This document shows positions 49,901 to 62,880 of a DNA stretch of 64,000 bases, in pieces. Every line of letters begins with the position of its first letter. Positions within the stretch are counted from its first letter, which is position 1. The DNA is taken from assembly GCA_034509925.1 (NCBI GenBank), contig CM067531.1, positions 4,193,501-4,257,500 of the forward strand. The letters run 5' to 3'. The notes beneath the pieces were generated by a model, which saw only the letters and a list, made by a program, of their open reading frames with translations, was not told where the DNA came from and made no database searches. The stretch is from Hirudinaria manillensis. Taxonomy: Eukaryota; Annelida; Clitellata; Hirudinida; Hirudinidae. Made by a program: the position numbers and the translations under genes.

Positions 49901-51536
49901 TTATTTATTATTTATTTAATTTTAGATTTACCAGAATCTAATGTTAGTTTTTTATTTATTTTTCAGTCTATTGTTTTGGAGCGACTGGAACAGGGCCTTC
50001 CCGAAGATCGAGAGATCGAATCTCGACGGAACTCAGAGGCAGGTTTTGTTCTCTGAGGGTCTGCACCTCCCCAATGGACTTGCACTTGATTACGTGTCGC
50101 AGTTCGTCTGCTGGGGTGATGCAGGTTTGTAGAGATTGAATCGATGGGTTCAAAGGTGATGACGATGATGGTGATGGTGATTAACTTGAGGATGATGATG
50201 ATGACGATGATGATGAGTTGAGTGCTGGCAATAAAATGATGATGATGATAAAGTGACATATGACATCATGTTTTCAAAAACTTGAATGTCTTGGAAAACC
50301 CTGATTCTTCTATATTATTTCTTTATTCATATGCAAACATATTAAAACATGTAAAATATGGCAGCAGCTTGAACAGAGCCAGCCACGAGTTAACAGTTAA
50401 CAAATATAGCAACAGAGTTAACAGTAATCAACATGTCGTTGAATGATTGCAATTCAAAGGAGCTCAGGCGATCGAATGCGCCACGTACGAGGGCGGAAAC
50501 AGGAGGGTCATCTACGCCGAGGCAGGTCACACATTCGGGCTCACCTACTTTGACAACACTTTCTACTGGACCGACTGGAAGAAGTCAGTCCTTCCTATTG
50601 TTGTTGTTGTTGTTCTTCTTCTTCTTCCTCCTCCTCTACGTCGAGAAGATTGGAAAAACTGGATGGCTGGTTGAATGGAAGGATGGATAGATGGATGGAT
50701 GGATGGATGGATGGATGGTGGATGGGTGGATGGATGAATGGTGGATAAGATACAACGATATTCGTCTTGCAGCTCGAGAGGAATCAAAAACATCCACTCG
50801 AGATCCGACCGACCCAACGAGGATGTTTCTGTTTCCCACGGTTCCGTCGGAAGATTGTACGGAATAGCGGTTGCCAGGTCCACGTGCCACCATGGTTTGC
50901 GGATTTGTTGTAAAATTTATGAGCATATTGTGTGGTCATAATTTTATGTAATATTATGATTGCTATGTTACTTAATATCATGATTATAATATTATGATTA
51001 TTATGTTACTTAATATAATGATTATAATGTTATGCAACAATACCTGATCACCCAAGATGTAGTGTGATAATCAATTGCAAGTGTTGTTATTGTTTACCAT
51101 TATGTTTCTGAATATTTTTTCCAAGAATTATGATGTGTTTTAGTGATATTTTAATTATAATTAATATTTAAATTAATTATTAATTAATATAAATTAATTA
51201 ATTTAATTAATTATTAATAATGAATAACGAATTGTTATCAGCAGGTATTTACTTCTGCGCTCACCTGCGCAGTAATTTGTGTTTTTTGTTTCAAATTTTC
51301 AACACTTTCCATCGATTTTATTATTTTTTATTTATTTTTATTTTTTAATCAACCACGTTAAAAGTACTTAAACTCATCAGCGGAGGTCCTTTTCAACTTT
51401 AGGTAGCAATCCCTGTTCCTATGGCAACGGCGGATGCAGGTACTTGTGCTTTGCCTCCCTGACAGGGGGCAGCATGTGCGCTTGTCCTGACAACGTTTCG
51501 GAAGAAGAGTGCCAGAGAAGCGCTCGCTCGCTTTGA
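42882..51536 (+). CDS. Nidogen (entactin), basement-membrane linker
   Basis: A secreted glycoprotein that links laminin and collagen IV. Twenty-one exons join in phase: 42882-43097, 43192-43331, 43425-43566, 43680-43888, 44008-44105, 44620-44757, 45216-45449, 45532-45726, 45898-46104, 46361-46483, 46794-46910, 47098-47220, 47362-47532, 47913-48029, 48528-48650, 49135-49257, 49489-49660, 49967-50124, 50460-50583, 50773-50894 and 51403-51536 (about 1061 residues). Order: signal peptide; NIDO domain ([11 protein letters not shown]); EGF; G2F barrel ([27 protein letters not shown]); five EGFs, one calcium-binding type (DVDEC); a YWTD propeller (VFWTD, LYWTD, LFWSD, FYWTD); and a final EGF. No thyroglobulin type-1 domain is seen between the EGFs and the propeller, unlike vertebrate nidogens. 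The exon 6 acceptor (gactcagagag) was chosen by phase and is the weakest junction. Confidence 0.94.
46923..46952. repeat. GTT microsatellite in a nidogen intron
   Basis: About ten GTT triplets begin a dozen bases after the donor of the exon ending at 46910. Confidence 0.85.
50684..50752. repeat. GGAT tetranucleotide run in a nidogen intron
   Basis: A GGAT/GGTGGAT run lies in the short intron before the exon at 50773, about 20 bases from its acceptor. Confidence 0.9.
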
Positions 51537-53071
51537 AATGGAGTGATCCGCTGGAAAGAAGAGATGAAGAGGAGATGGAGAGATGTCGAACTTTGAACTT
51601 TCGTCGTTTTCACGCGTTCTATATTTTTTTTTTCCTTGTTTTCATTCTTTCTCTCATCGTTTATGCCGCTATTTTCGACGGAAAAATTCGGTCGTCGTTT
51701 GGATCACGTTTCGGCGGAACTTTTAAGAAACTTTTTGCAGCCGATCGCATGACGTCATCAACTCCGTTGCTATTCTGGGCGCGGAGTTGGACGAGAGTGT
51801 TGTTTGTAGTCGACTGTAGTTGATTGTAGTCGACTGTAGCTGATTGTAGTTGACTGTAGTTGATTGGCAGACCAATAAATGATGATTGTTGACACAACAA
51901 CAACAACAACAACAGCAACAACAACCTCGAACAGCTGTAATGGAGGCGTTGTTCAGGCGATGTTATTGTTCCTTGAGGGAATGATCCGCTCGGATGCAAT
52001 CATCATCATCATCATAGTCATCGTCGTCGTCGTCGTCGTCATCACGTTGAAATGTTTCTTTAACGATGATTAAAAACATTTCCTCGATGCGAATTGTTTT
52101 TGTATCCTCCCGAGGCGATCGGGAAGTGGATGAAGACTTGACGGAGTTTCGAGTTGTTTCGACGCGTTATAATTCTGGACGTTATTTTTTTGGGGCTTGC
52201 ATCGTGTTGGAAGGGTCACGCATTCGGACCCTTAAACCCGCTGACCTGTTAACCTCAGTTAGTGTAATAGACGCGTCATCGATAGGGACGCATTCTCATC
52301 ACAGCAGTCAGATTCGGTGTAGCGGTACTCGTAGTGGAACCACCGGTGCCTCTCTTCTGCAGGGCTCCATCACAGCACACCTGGTTGAGTCGGGATGGAA
52401 AAATAACAACGAAATGCATTCGCATTCGTTCCTCTTCGACATCATCCTCGTAAAAGTATGCACTTTCATCGCGCGAATCGATCAAATTTCTGAGCACGTT
52501 TCTTCGATAAGACTCCCCCCGAAGGTAATTTTTTTTTTTTTTTTTACAAATATTGGAAAGGAAATGAAATTCGTGGGGAACAATCGATTTTTTATTTGGA
52601 GAATTGGTTTTAATGTGAATTCCTATCGATCGACCTTTGTCATCTTAAGACGTCTTCACGATCTGCCCTTGATTAGGTTTGTCGCTGGCTGCCAGAGGCA
52701 GACATTTCGACGTGAGGTGTTCATGGAGCGGTTCGACTCATCATCGTGTACCTTCTCCGTCAAGTCGTATCATCCTGGTCCTGGTCGTGAACAGATGCAC
52801 GGTGTGCACTTTTCAGACCAGAGTCTATAAAAGGCCGTTGGCAAAACTATCAATTCTGTGCGGAGTTTCAGACATTAGACTGCGTCATTTTTTGAAAACT
52901 TTTTGGGATGGGATTTTTGGATTTACATTAATTTCAATTGAGGCAAACATTCTTGGATTGCTGCGATTTTTTATTTCGAAAGTAGTTTTTTAAGCCATTT
53001 TTCTTGTTTCCGTTTTAAAGATATATAAATCTGTCATAAATCCGGCACGAACAGTTTCAGAAACATGAGCT
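51537..53071. other. Interval between nidogen and the Kv gene
   Basis: This holds the nidogen 3' UTR and probably the promoter and untranslated first exon of the channel gene; an acceptor-like CAGTTTCAG lies before 53062. A 254-codon plus ORF (52066-52830) and an overlapping minus ORF (52497-52276, with DESAYFYEDDVEEERMR) are open by composition but have no family that I recognise. CAACAA (51896-51925) and ATC/GTC (51998-52041) runs are present. Confidence 0.4.
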
Positions 53072-53085
53072 ATGAGTTTTTCTAA
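53065..53085 (+). other. Short overlapping upstream ORF at the Kv start
   Basis: An ATG at 53065 opens a six-codon frame (MSYEFF, stop) that overlaps the channel start codon at 53072 in another frame. If both are in the mature mRNA this could lower translation of the channel. Confidence 0.5.
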
Positions 53086-53633
53086 TACCCCGAAGTCAAG
53101 AAAGGATTCCTCAGACGGAGGTGAAGGAAGGCTGAGGATCAACATCAGCGGACAGCACTTTGACGTCATGTCAAACGTCCTGGAAAAACACCCTGACACG
53201 CTCCTCGGAAACAGGAGATCCAGAAGCAAATATTACGATCCACAAAGAAAGGAATACTTCTTTGACCGACACAGGCCCAGTTTTGAAGTGATATTCTCCT
53301 ACTACCAGCACGGCAAAAAGCTCAAGAGACCCAATCTCATCCCAGAAGACGTTTTCCTCGATGAGTTGAATTTTTTTCAGGTGCGTTTGAAGCGATGATT
53401 GAATCTATTGAATCCACCGTTTTATCTATTGAGTCCATTGAATTCGTTGGGTTCGATGTACTGGAATTTTACATCGGCCGAGTTTATTTATGGCCACATT
53501 CACAAAGAAGCTCGAACTGTTTCATTATTCAAGCCGCGAAATAAATATTATCAAAAATAAAACGATTCCTTATATTATCAAACAATCTTTTAACAGCAGC
53601 AACAACAAGTTGAAAACAACGACCACAACAACG

Positions 53634-53699
<66 letters not shown>

Positions 53700-56600
53700 T
53701 GGTTGTTTTAAATATTTTCTTTCAAATGCGACATTGAGCGATAACGTACAGAAAATATTATCACTGAAGATCGAGAAGGACGTGGTGAATGAATACAAAC
53801 GACAAGAGGGTTACAGCGACGATGAAGAAGATGTTCCGGTTTATAATAACGACTTCCAAAAGACTTTGTGGGAACTTTTTGAAAAGCCCAAGTCTTCGAA
53901 AGCTGCCCTGGTGATCGCTTTGACCTCAGTTTCCATGACACTCGTGGCCATCATGATCCTTTGCCTTGAAACGCTGCCTAAGTTCAGGAAGTATTCTTGC
54001 CAAATTGAGGTGAAGATTATTATTATTATTATTATTATTATTAAATTAAATCGATGATGATATCGTTTAATCGAATTTTCAATCTTAATAAGAGCAGTCG
54101 AGTTTCATTTTTCAAAATCGATTCCAAGAAGAATGGATTTTCATATCCGCTAATAAATTGGCGTTAAAAGATCGTACGTTTCATTAATATTTACGTTCAG
54201 CATGGATAAGGAGTTGGGGAGTGGATGTTGTGATATCATATCATATCTACCGTATCATATCATGCCGTATCACATCACATCACATCATATCATACCGTAT
54301 CATACTAGGAAATAAGAAACTGTTTATCAAACCAAAGTATTTCTAAGTGTCTGATGAATTTTTCTGAAGTTTGACTGATAATAAACGTCGTCCTCGTCGT
54401 CATCGTCACTAGCTGCATAAATAAATATATTATTTTTAAATCATTATTATTTTTGTTTATCACCTATTTAAATATGATGATGATGATGATCATCATCATC
54501 ACATCACCATATGGTTTATTCACAAAAGACAAAAATATTGTCGAGTTGAGGGACACGAGGCGGCATTCATGGAATATAATGAGCTGCAAGTTTCCATTTT
54601 ATTTAATATCTTAATAATAAAAACTTGGTCAAACAATTTATGACACAATAAGATATTATTGCGCAATAAAATACCAGGACGTAATAAGCTATTGTTGCAT
54701 AATAATAGTGCATATTACAACTTATTAAAAGAATGTTGCGCAATATGGACGTTGTAAGTTAATCAGATTGAATAGAATTTTGATAATAGTTGAACGAACT
54801 TGTGTGAAGTAATCCAAGGCTCGACTTATTTCATCTGTTGCTGCATGTTGCTAATTTCCTGAGCACATAATTTAATGAAATTACTTAAAAATCGACAAAA
54901 AATACCCTTATAATTCATTATGGAAAATATAATTGTCATTTTCAGTCAAATTAATTTAATTTATCAATTATCGAGAATATTTCTCGACGTCCAAAACACT
55001 CCGAAGTGCATAAACAATGATTTTAAATATTATTAACTTTACTTGATTGACTGCTACGTACGTTTGACAAGCACTACTTATTGTTGTCGTCATCGTCTGT
55101 TTAAGGCGAGCAGGGATCCATTCTTCATCGTGGAGAGCATCTGCAACGCTTGGTTCACACTCGAGGTCCTGGTGAGGTCGCTGACCTGTCCTTCCAAGTT
55201 GAACTTCATCAGGGACTTCAAGAACATCGTCGACTTGGTATCAATCATTCCATACTTCGTGACCGTCTTCACCATACTCTTCACCAAGAGCTGCCTCTGG
55301 AGTCAGAGCAGTAGCGACGCTTTGGCCTTTCTCAGAGTCATCAGATTGGTCAGGATCTTTAAGCTCACCAAGCATTCCATTGGACTTCAGGTTCTTTTTG
55401 ACTGTCTGTGAATTATATGACTGTTTTATTTCTGCTTCTAAATTTAATTTTATTTAGTCTTTTAATCCACTCAAAAAAAAAAAAATAAGAACAAAAAATA
55501 ACGCATTACTCTTTCAACGACTTGTTGAACGAAACGAGGAATATATTTTTGGAAGGGAGAATTTTGAACGAATGTTTTTCTAAATCTTTTCTTTCCTTTC
55601 TTTACAATTTTATGATTTACGATAGACATTTTTTATGGAATGTCGTCGAAATAAATATTTTTTGAAATAACTTTTTAAGGAAGGTAATAACGTTTTATGT
55701 GAACGTATTCATTATTTCTGCAACACGTGCATGTGCAGATTGTCGAGAAGTCGAATGCTAACCGATTACTTCTCGGTCGAGCGAACAAAGATGAATTGGA
55801 AAAGGAAAGAGTATCTTTGGTCTGACTTTAGTCTAAACATCGAAGACTTTGGTATAAATATCGAGGAATGGTAACTAAATGTCCAATTTTAGAACAACGA
55901 AAACAATCCTAAATTGTTGCAAGGAACTCTAGATTGTATGCAAGTGTAAAAGCAGTGGAAGCCATTTCGACGGGACCTAATAAATAAAACAAAAACAAAA
56001 GGAACAGCCTGACAGTTAGTCTGACGTCAGCAAGGGAAAAATAAAGTTGCCAAAACTTCCTTCTTTAGTTTATCGAAGGAAGGGAGTAGACTTAATTGCG
56101 ATTTGCAAAGTGATTCATGGATTTCTGTCTCAAGTTGCATGCCCTGCAACATTATGAACTCCAGGCAAATGAAGAAGATCAGGAAGAGGAAGAGGGCATG
56201 AAATGGTAAACCCAAGCGTTTGTCAGGGATTGTCCCAAGTTTTGTTCACCATCGAACGATGCAGGCTTCGAATCGACCGCCAGAAGTAATTATGGAATAA
56301 CAAAATAATTCTCAGTTTAGATAAACTGTAAATGATTTTTTTTTCTATGAAGACACGGATTACTTTTTATTTTTTTCCTTTTTGTTCTTGGGATTGTTGT
56401 GAGATGTTCATTTTTACATGTTTTACCGTGTATGATGCATCAAGGTAATTAATAATAGCAAAGATAACAATAATAATAATAATCAAAATAATAATAATAA
56501 TAATAATAATACAACAACAGTAATAACCATTTCTTTTGAGTACAAAAATATTTTGTTGGAGTGTCACTTGCAAAGCCCACACTTCATTCACTTTTTTTTT

Positions 56601-57385
56601 ACACTCAACTTCTGGGAGACATTAATTTCAAAGTCATTAAGCAGCATTAAACTTGTAGCAATAAAGCAATTAATTAAGGACATCCTAATAACATTACTAA
56701 CCAAATCTAATTTTCCCTTTTAACTTTAAGCAGTTAGTAATGCATGCATGCATGCACAATTTTAATCCAACGTTTTCGTTGTTTAAAAAATGTACAACTT
56801 TGGATTAAAATATCTCGGTTTATGCATCAAACTAATCAAGCTTTTTGAGTTAATCAACTTAATACGTCATCAGGATTACAAAATACCAAAAATCACGCAT
56901 TAAAAAAAATGGCAGATAAAAAAACACCCCGCTTCCCAATGAATCAGAAATCGATGCGTGCATGATTCCATGATTTGCCCTGCAACGTTGAGTTTCCTCA
57001 TCACGGCGAGCGTCTGCAGGTGTGGAATCCTTTCCAGGTTCTCGTCATGACGTTCAAGGCCAGCATGGAGGGTCTCGGAATGTTCTTCGCCACCCTTATC
57101 GTCTGCATGCTCCTCTACTCAAGTGCCCTGTACTATGCCGAGGCCAACTACCCCGGATCGCACATACACAGCATACCGGACGCGTTCTGGTGGGCCATCA
57201 TCACCATGACGACCGTGGGCTACGGAGACAAGGTGCCCGTCGGTCCGGTGGGCCGCATGATCGGGGCGGCCTGTGCCATCTCGGGCATCCTTACTCTCGC
57301 CATTCCGGTTCCGATAATAGCAGGACACTTCAACAAATTCTACACTCACAAGACCGGTCGAGCGAGGCTCCATCGCGATCCGTGA
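53072..57385 (+). CDS. Shaker-family (Kv1-like) voltage-gated potassium channel
   Basis: A pore-forming subunit of the plasma membrane. Four exons join in phase 0: 53072-53380, 53752-54009, 55106-55390 and 57038-57385, giving 399 residues. The T1 tetramerisation domain is in exon 1 (RINISGQHFD, TLLGN, YFFDRHRPSFEVIFSYYQHG). S1 is about 141-165 (VIALTSVSMTLVAIMILCLE). S2 starts at DPFFIVESICNAWFTLE, S3 at NIVDLVSIIPYF. S4 reads LRVIRLVRIFKLTKHS (265-280). The pore has TMTTVGYGD (341-349) and S6 has PVP in TLAIPVPII. Gating charges are R266, R269, R272, K275 and K278. Shaker and Kv3 S4 segments have one more R-x-x repeat between RLVR and IFK. S1-S2 and S3-S4 linkers are short, and the tail is about 30 residues without a PDZ-type end. 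The donor after GLQ is gttctt, weak but supported by the exact join to VLVMTFKASM. Confidence 0.93.
53636..53698. repeat. AAT microsatellite in Kv intron 1
   Basis: About 21 AAT triplets lie some 50 bases before the acceptor of exon 2 (53752). Confidence 0.9.
54226..54306. repeat. ATCAT/ATCAC-rich run in Kv intron 2
   Basis: Imperfect repeats of CATATCAT, CGTATCAT and CACATCA lie within the 1.1-kb intron between exons 2 and 3. No coding sequence is seen in that intron. Confidence 0.75.
55391..57037. other. Kv intron 3
   Basis: A 1.65-kb intron separating the voltage-sensor exon from the pore exon. I looked for an alternative S4-S5 linker or pore exon and saw none. It contains an AAT run near 56475-56510 and ATGC repeats near 56740. 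Confidence 0.6.
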
Positions 57386-59115
57386 ACTCGACGATCAACC
57401 AATCAACCAACCAACCAGACAGACAGACAGACAGACTTTTTTTTCTTCTTCCTCTTTTAGAGTTTATTTTTAATCGACCAAAAAAAAAACGACAATTTCT
57501 CGTCAATCTTTCGAATTTCAATCGTTCCGAAACCGTTCGTCCTTTAATTGCTTCTACGTACGTACGAGAGATTCATTTGAACTTCCGATGGCCGCCTGAC
57601 AAACGATCTCATTTTGTACCGAAACATTTCTCTCTCTCTCTCTCTCTCTCTCTTTATCTATCTAACTCTATCTCTCATTCTCTCTCTCCCATTTTTTTTT
57701 TCATTGAAATACAACTCCGGGCAAGCGAAAGGGAAGGAAGTTGGTGAATAATTCAGAATAAATATTCACAAAGGACGTCTGCAAATCAGTCGTCCGGGAA
57801 TTTTGTGCCCCTGCCTGCCTGACCGTCTGGCAAGACGCTGCCGGTCGTCCGAGCTGGAACGCGGGAGATGCAAAGGATATTCCAACACGTGCTTTATTCA
57901 ATCTTGACCAATTCCACTGGCCATCGACAGAGGGGGGCCCGTTGCTAACTGATTGGTTCTATCGAATCAATTCGATCTCATTTATGTCTTGGCGAGTGTC
58001 ATCATCACCGTCATCGTCATCATCCGTCGTCGTCGTCGTTGTCCTCCTCTCCATGGAGTGCGGCCATCGTGCTCCGTTCAGTCGAGGTTAATTACCCCGA
58101 ATCACGTCCCCTGGCAAATACCTTTTGTCATCGGTTTCACTCTCAAATCATCAACGAAGGCCACTTTCGGGTGGCTCACCTTCCGTCAGATCTAATTAAG
58201 ATGAAGACGACGACGACGACGATGGTCTTGATGATGTTAATGATGATCGATTAATCGTCAGACGAGTGGGGATTTGGACGAGCAAATGAGACGTGCAGAG
58301 TGAAGCAGTTTGAGGGTTTATCGTGCCCGCGTCTCAATCATTAACAACATCTTCATCGCAACATCGCAATCGTCTCCTTCGTCATCATCATCATCATCAT
58401 CGCTTGCGTCTTCCGATCAAAAGATCCCAGCAAATCATTTTGATCTCATCATCCTCTTCGTCACATCAATTGTCTTCATCTAAATCCTAATCGACGTTTT
58501 CCACCTCTACCAGCTCCGTCACCGCCGTCGTCGACATCGTCGTCGTCATCATTAACAGGACCAACAGGGTGGAAAGCATGCAGGGGCACTAATTAAACAA
58601 AAGATCATCAATAAAATATCAAGCACATCTCCGCCCGCAAACAATTGCATTTCATCACTGTCCAAGAGAAACACCGATTCATTTGCTTCGGACGTGAGAT
58701 GCTGCTACTAATGATGATGACGATGATGATGATGATGACGACGACGACGATGATGATGATGATGATGAAGATGATGATGATGTTGCCGCCGCGGAATTAT
58801 CAGCAACGGTGATTATGATGATGATGACGACGATAATGAATGACGTTGATGTTGATGTTGCACGTTATCGTGACTGTTTATCCATCTTTAATGCTCCATT
58901 GGTTTTGAATGATTATAAAATTTTAATGGATTGATGGAGGCTCAAGGATAACGACGACGACGATGAGGTTCATTACGACGACGATGGCCGCGCAAAATTT
59001 TTCTTTCAGGATTTTACGACTTATTATTTTTTTTTTATTTTATCAATTACCGATCAAGTGATGTCAAGTGGCAAAGGTTAACCTTTGATCTTATCCTTGT
59101 TGATGATAAAAGGAT
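57386..59115. other. Kv 3' UTR and downstream DNA
   Basis: The stretch after the channel stop holds CCAA/AGAC (57400-57438), TC (57630-57655) and many ATC/GAC trinucleotide runs. AATAAA near 57758 may be the channel polyadenylation signal. No further exon with channel similarity, such as an extended C-terminal tail, was seen. Confidence 0.45.
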
Positions 59116-59118
59116 GTA

Positions 59119-59158
<40 letters not shown>

Positions 59159-59289
59159 CGATAACGATAACGATAACGACGACGACGACGACGATGACGA
59201 TGACGATGGCGATGACGATGATGATGATGATGATGACGACGACGACGACGATGATGATGATGATGACGACGACGATGATGATGATGATA
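59116..59289. repeat. GAT/GAC trinucleotide array
   Basis: About 170 bases of GATGAC, GATAAC and GAC triplets. All frames are open, producing poly-Asp, poly-Met/Thr or poly-Ser ORFs that are not genes. Confidence 0.95.
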
Positions 59290-59640
59290 TTGAGAATAAG
59301 ATGATGGTAATGGTAACCATGTTAATGATGCTAGGCCAACGATTATGGCTGTGTTGATAATGATGACGATCACTTAAAATCTACACCTGTGTACATCGAC
59401 GTTCGTCTCTTGTGTGCTTGTTGTTTTCGTAATTTGTCTGCAAATTCACAACACAAAAGAGTCCTCCACGATGCCTCAGGTGTGTGGAAGTTTGTTGCTG
59501 TTGTTGTTGCTGCTGTTATTGATGTTGTTGCTGTTGTTATTGTTGCTCTTATTGATGTTGTTGTGTTGTTGTTTCCTAAATGTCTTTTCGTTTTCTTTCC
59601 GTGACTCAGATATTTGATTGGTCACACATAAAATTAAAAT

Positions 59641-59644
<4 letters not shown>

Positions 59645-59719
<75 letters not shown>

Positions 59720-59725
59720 TAATTT
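59645..59725. repeat. AAT microsatellite
   Basis: About 25 AAT triplets; the apparent poly-Asn ORF over it is an artefact. Confidence 0.95.
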
Positions 59726-62700
59726 TAATATTTTTAAGATAATAAAATATGTAGTATATAATTTACGTTAAATTTCTAATTGCCATGTTATATATTATAT
59801 TATATGTAATTTATCAATCAGTTTGTTATTGATGCAATAAATTTTCTATTGTTGATTTTATTTTTAATTAATATTATAATTAAATTAATTTAAATATTAT
59901 AATGAGATAATATCATAACGATATTAATACGTACACACTTGAAGCCGGCAATGCTATCGTCCGCTGAAACAGTTTTCATTGAAGCAAAAAAGATTGATTC
60001 ACTCAACCGTGTTGTTTCCTTCAATGAGATTTGGAATTATTATTGAAATTATTGAAAAATTAAAATTAATTACGAATTCATTCATTCACTCGGATGTTCA
60101 GTCAATCAATCAGAGAAGTCTGACGGTGAATGAAAGTGACAAACGTACAAAACATTCCCTCCAACCATCTGTCCGCCTGTCCGCCCGTCCGTCTGTCCGC
60201 CCGTCCATCTGTCCTCCTTCTGTTAACGTTAATCTTGATATGAATAAAACTGTGCAATGAAAGGCCCATAAAGAGCTGAAGATGACGAATAATTTCTTGA
60301 AATAATATTCTTGAAATAATTTCATACTTTCGATGACATTTCCCTTCCGCTGAAGATCGCTCATGTTTTGTGGTTTCCTGGGCTTTTCCAGCTGACGTTT
60401 CCATCCCCTTCTCCTCATTTTCGTCGTGAGGGGGCACAGAACGTGGAAGGAAGTAATGGAAAGCTTTCGTTGTTCACCATGTCTTCCATGTCGGCATTTC
60501 TGTCAGCAATAAAAAAACGTTTTAAACGCCTGGGTTTAATAAGTTTCACTGAAAATGTTAATTATGAAAATGATACTTACCGTGTTCCACTTAAAAACTG
60601 AGTAATGTTTATGTGTTTTAATAGCTCTTTCGCTTCTCTCGTATGCCCATCCGTTCGTCCGTCTATCTATCAATAGTAGGTACTGGGTACCAGTACTTAC
60701 ATACAACTTGAGTACTTTTTAAAATACTGGCTCAAAGCCCTGGAACGCCAGATATTGGTCAGTACATTCGTTTCGTAAGGACGGAAGGGAAATTTAACAA
60801 GTTATTTTACAGAAGCATATTTTATTTTAAAAAATCTTAAAAATGTTTGCATTTCGTGTTACCATGCCAATGACATACAGTCATCCTATCAGTCCTTCTA
60901 TTGTCCAAAGTTGTTAAAGCAATCTTTTAATACCGCCACATATGCAAATGAGGGCAGTGCTAACCATCAGAACAGCAAATATTTGGACATGACGTGGAAA
61001 AGCAGACGACGATGACAACGACGCGTCTACTTTGGATTATTAAAAAAAAAAATAGAATAAGATTTAATAAACCGTGCAAAGAAAAATCTAAGTGCTTCAA
61101 ACTCTCCAACGTTACATCCTTTTTGGTCATCTCGGCGTTATTTTTGGAAGTCCACTTTGCTCTTCAAAACGTCAGAGATTTTGTTATCCACATTAAACTT
61201 CTTTTTTTTTAATTAAAATTTAAATTCTTTTAAATATTAATTTTGGGCTAAAACAACGTGTGACAACTTTTACAGTGTTGTGTCTACGTTCGTACTGCAA
61301 TTGAAATTATTCGTATAATATATAAAATTCTACAAGAAAAATTTGAATTATTTATTAAATTAATAGACAAATAAATAAATAAATAAATTCGTTGCTGATA
61401 CTAGACACTACTAGTACTAGATACTCGCTGATGATACTGATGCTGGTAACAACAGAGCACTGGCCACGAGTACGTTCTTAGTCCAAGGGGCGTGTAAATC
61501 CGAAAGAAACTTAACGAGAATAAAAAAAAACAAACTTTATTCCTGTTTTAAAAAAAAAAAAACTTCTCTTCATCCACAAATCTCAATTAACATCGATGCA
61601 ATGGAAGCATAGTTTTGTCTTCCATCTGGAGCAGACGTATAAATCAGTTATCATTATCATCATCGTCATCGTCATCGTCGTCGTCGTCATCAACATCAGC
61701 AGCAGAACCATTATCATCATCATAGTCGTTATCATCACCATCAGAAAGTCACGTTCGTGTTTTCTGTTCCAGTTTCTCCATGAATTTCCATGGATTTCCA
61801 ACTGGAATAATCATGTAATAATTGCCATAATTATTTAACAATCATTATATATTATTTATTTAGTTAATTTAAAATCATAAAGTGATGACAATAATCTTTT
61901 GATAATAATTAATATAGATTAATTCCGAATTACAAAGTTACAATTAAAATTAAATTACATTTAAAAACAAAAAAAACTAGCAAAAACACCAACCAGTCCA
62001 ACGATGTTCCGTGCTCTGAAAGTCCCGAAAGAGTTTTGAATTATGGTACAAAAATTGCTAAAAAATAATCACCAATCACGTTTATTCAATCGACGTTTGC
62101 AGTTTGGTTGAGGATTTTAAAATATTTCAGAGAAGAATTTTCTTGGTACTAAGGATTGTTGTTAAGGATTAAGTACTTCTTAAATGTATCCGTGCTGCCA
62201 CCACGAGAGGCAAAAGAAAGTTTGCAGGAAGATTTTTCCAAGGCATCCTGGGCCGCAACAAGGGCCGCATTAAGGGCCGCATCAAGGGCCACATTCTGGA
62301 GTTGTTTTGGGTGGAAATTTTTGGAGAGTTGTTTGTTAAAGTTTTCTTTCCCAAAGATGATTCTTTTTTTTTTACACAGGTTTGATGTTCTAATTATTCT
62401 TTGAATTTAAATTCAAATTTTAAATTACAAAAGTATTTCATGTAAAATATTAAAATGATTATAATTTGTATTAGAAAATATTAGAAAATACTTATCTCTA
62501 AATATTTAAGCACATCGATGCATTAATTAATGCTTACCACGATTTTGGTCTGGTTTTAAAACTTTCAACTTTTACAGCTTCTTGAATTCTTGAATTATCG
62601 CTTTTTTTAAAATTAAATTCTCATAAAAATATGTTATTTTCATAAATTAAATTAAATTTAACAGAATATTCGAATATTTACAGGATTTCATTTGAAATTG

Positions 62701-62880
62701 AATCTTTGGTTTCAATAGATTAACACGGATTGGATTCTCTTCCGGATATAAAAATGTTTTTATTACTTTTTCTCAAAAGCTGATTATTTTGATAAAATTC
62801 CACATAAGGTTGGCTTCCTGACAACAACTTGTTTATGTTTTAGAATCCGACGTATGCCATTATTAATATTTATTATTGTA
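59726..62880. other. No supported gene
   Basis: Short ORFs on both strands lack splice signals and similarity. Landmarks are CCGTCCGT/CTGTCCGC runs (60170-60215), an ATC/GTC run (61646-61700) and a small GGGCCGCAT(T/C)AA repeat of three copies (62260-62295). Confidence 0.45.

Noticed and set aside
52276..52497. Minus-strand ORF with DESAYFYEDDVEEERMR resembling a cadherin-type cytoplasmic tail
   Set aside because: Similarity is only an acidic, Tyr-containing stretch; no neighbouring exons on minus and no conserved cadherin motif.
52066..52830. 254-codon plus-strand ORF between nidogen and the Kv gene
   Set aside because: It has no recognisable family, contains a poly-Phe stretch from a T-run, and lies where a 3' UTR and promoter are expected.
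55331..55390. Short S4 as a product of a frameshift or misplaced splice site
   Set aside because: The segment is in the middle of one exon, in one frame, with Kv1-like residues on both sides.
59047..59373. Poly-Asp, poly-Ser and His/Arg-rich ORFs
   Set aside because: All arise from the GAT/GAC trinucleotide array; there are no splice signals or flanking coding sequence.
62156..62404. ORF with Ala/Thr repeats (plus) and RPLMRP repeats (minus)
   Set aside because: It is explained by a small GGGCCGCAT-type tandem repeat; no family or splice support.
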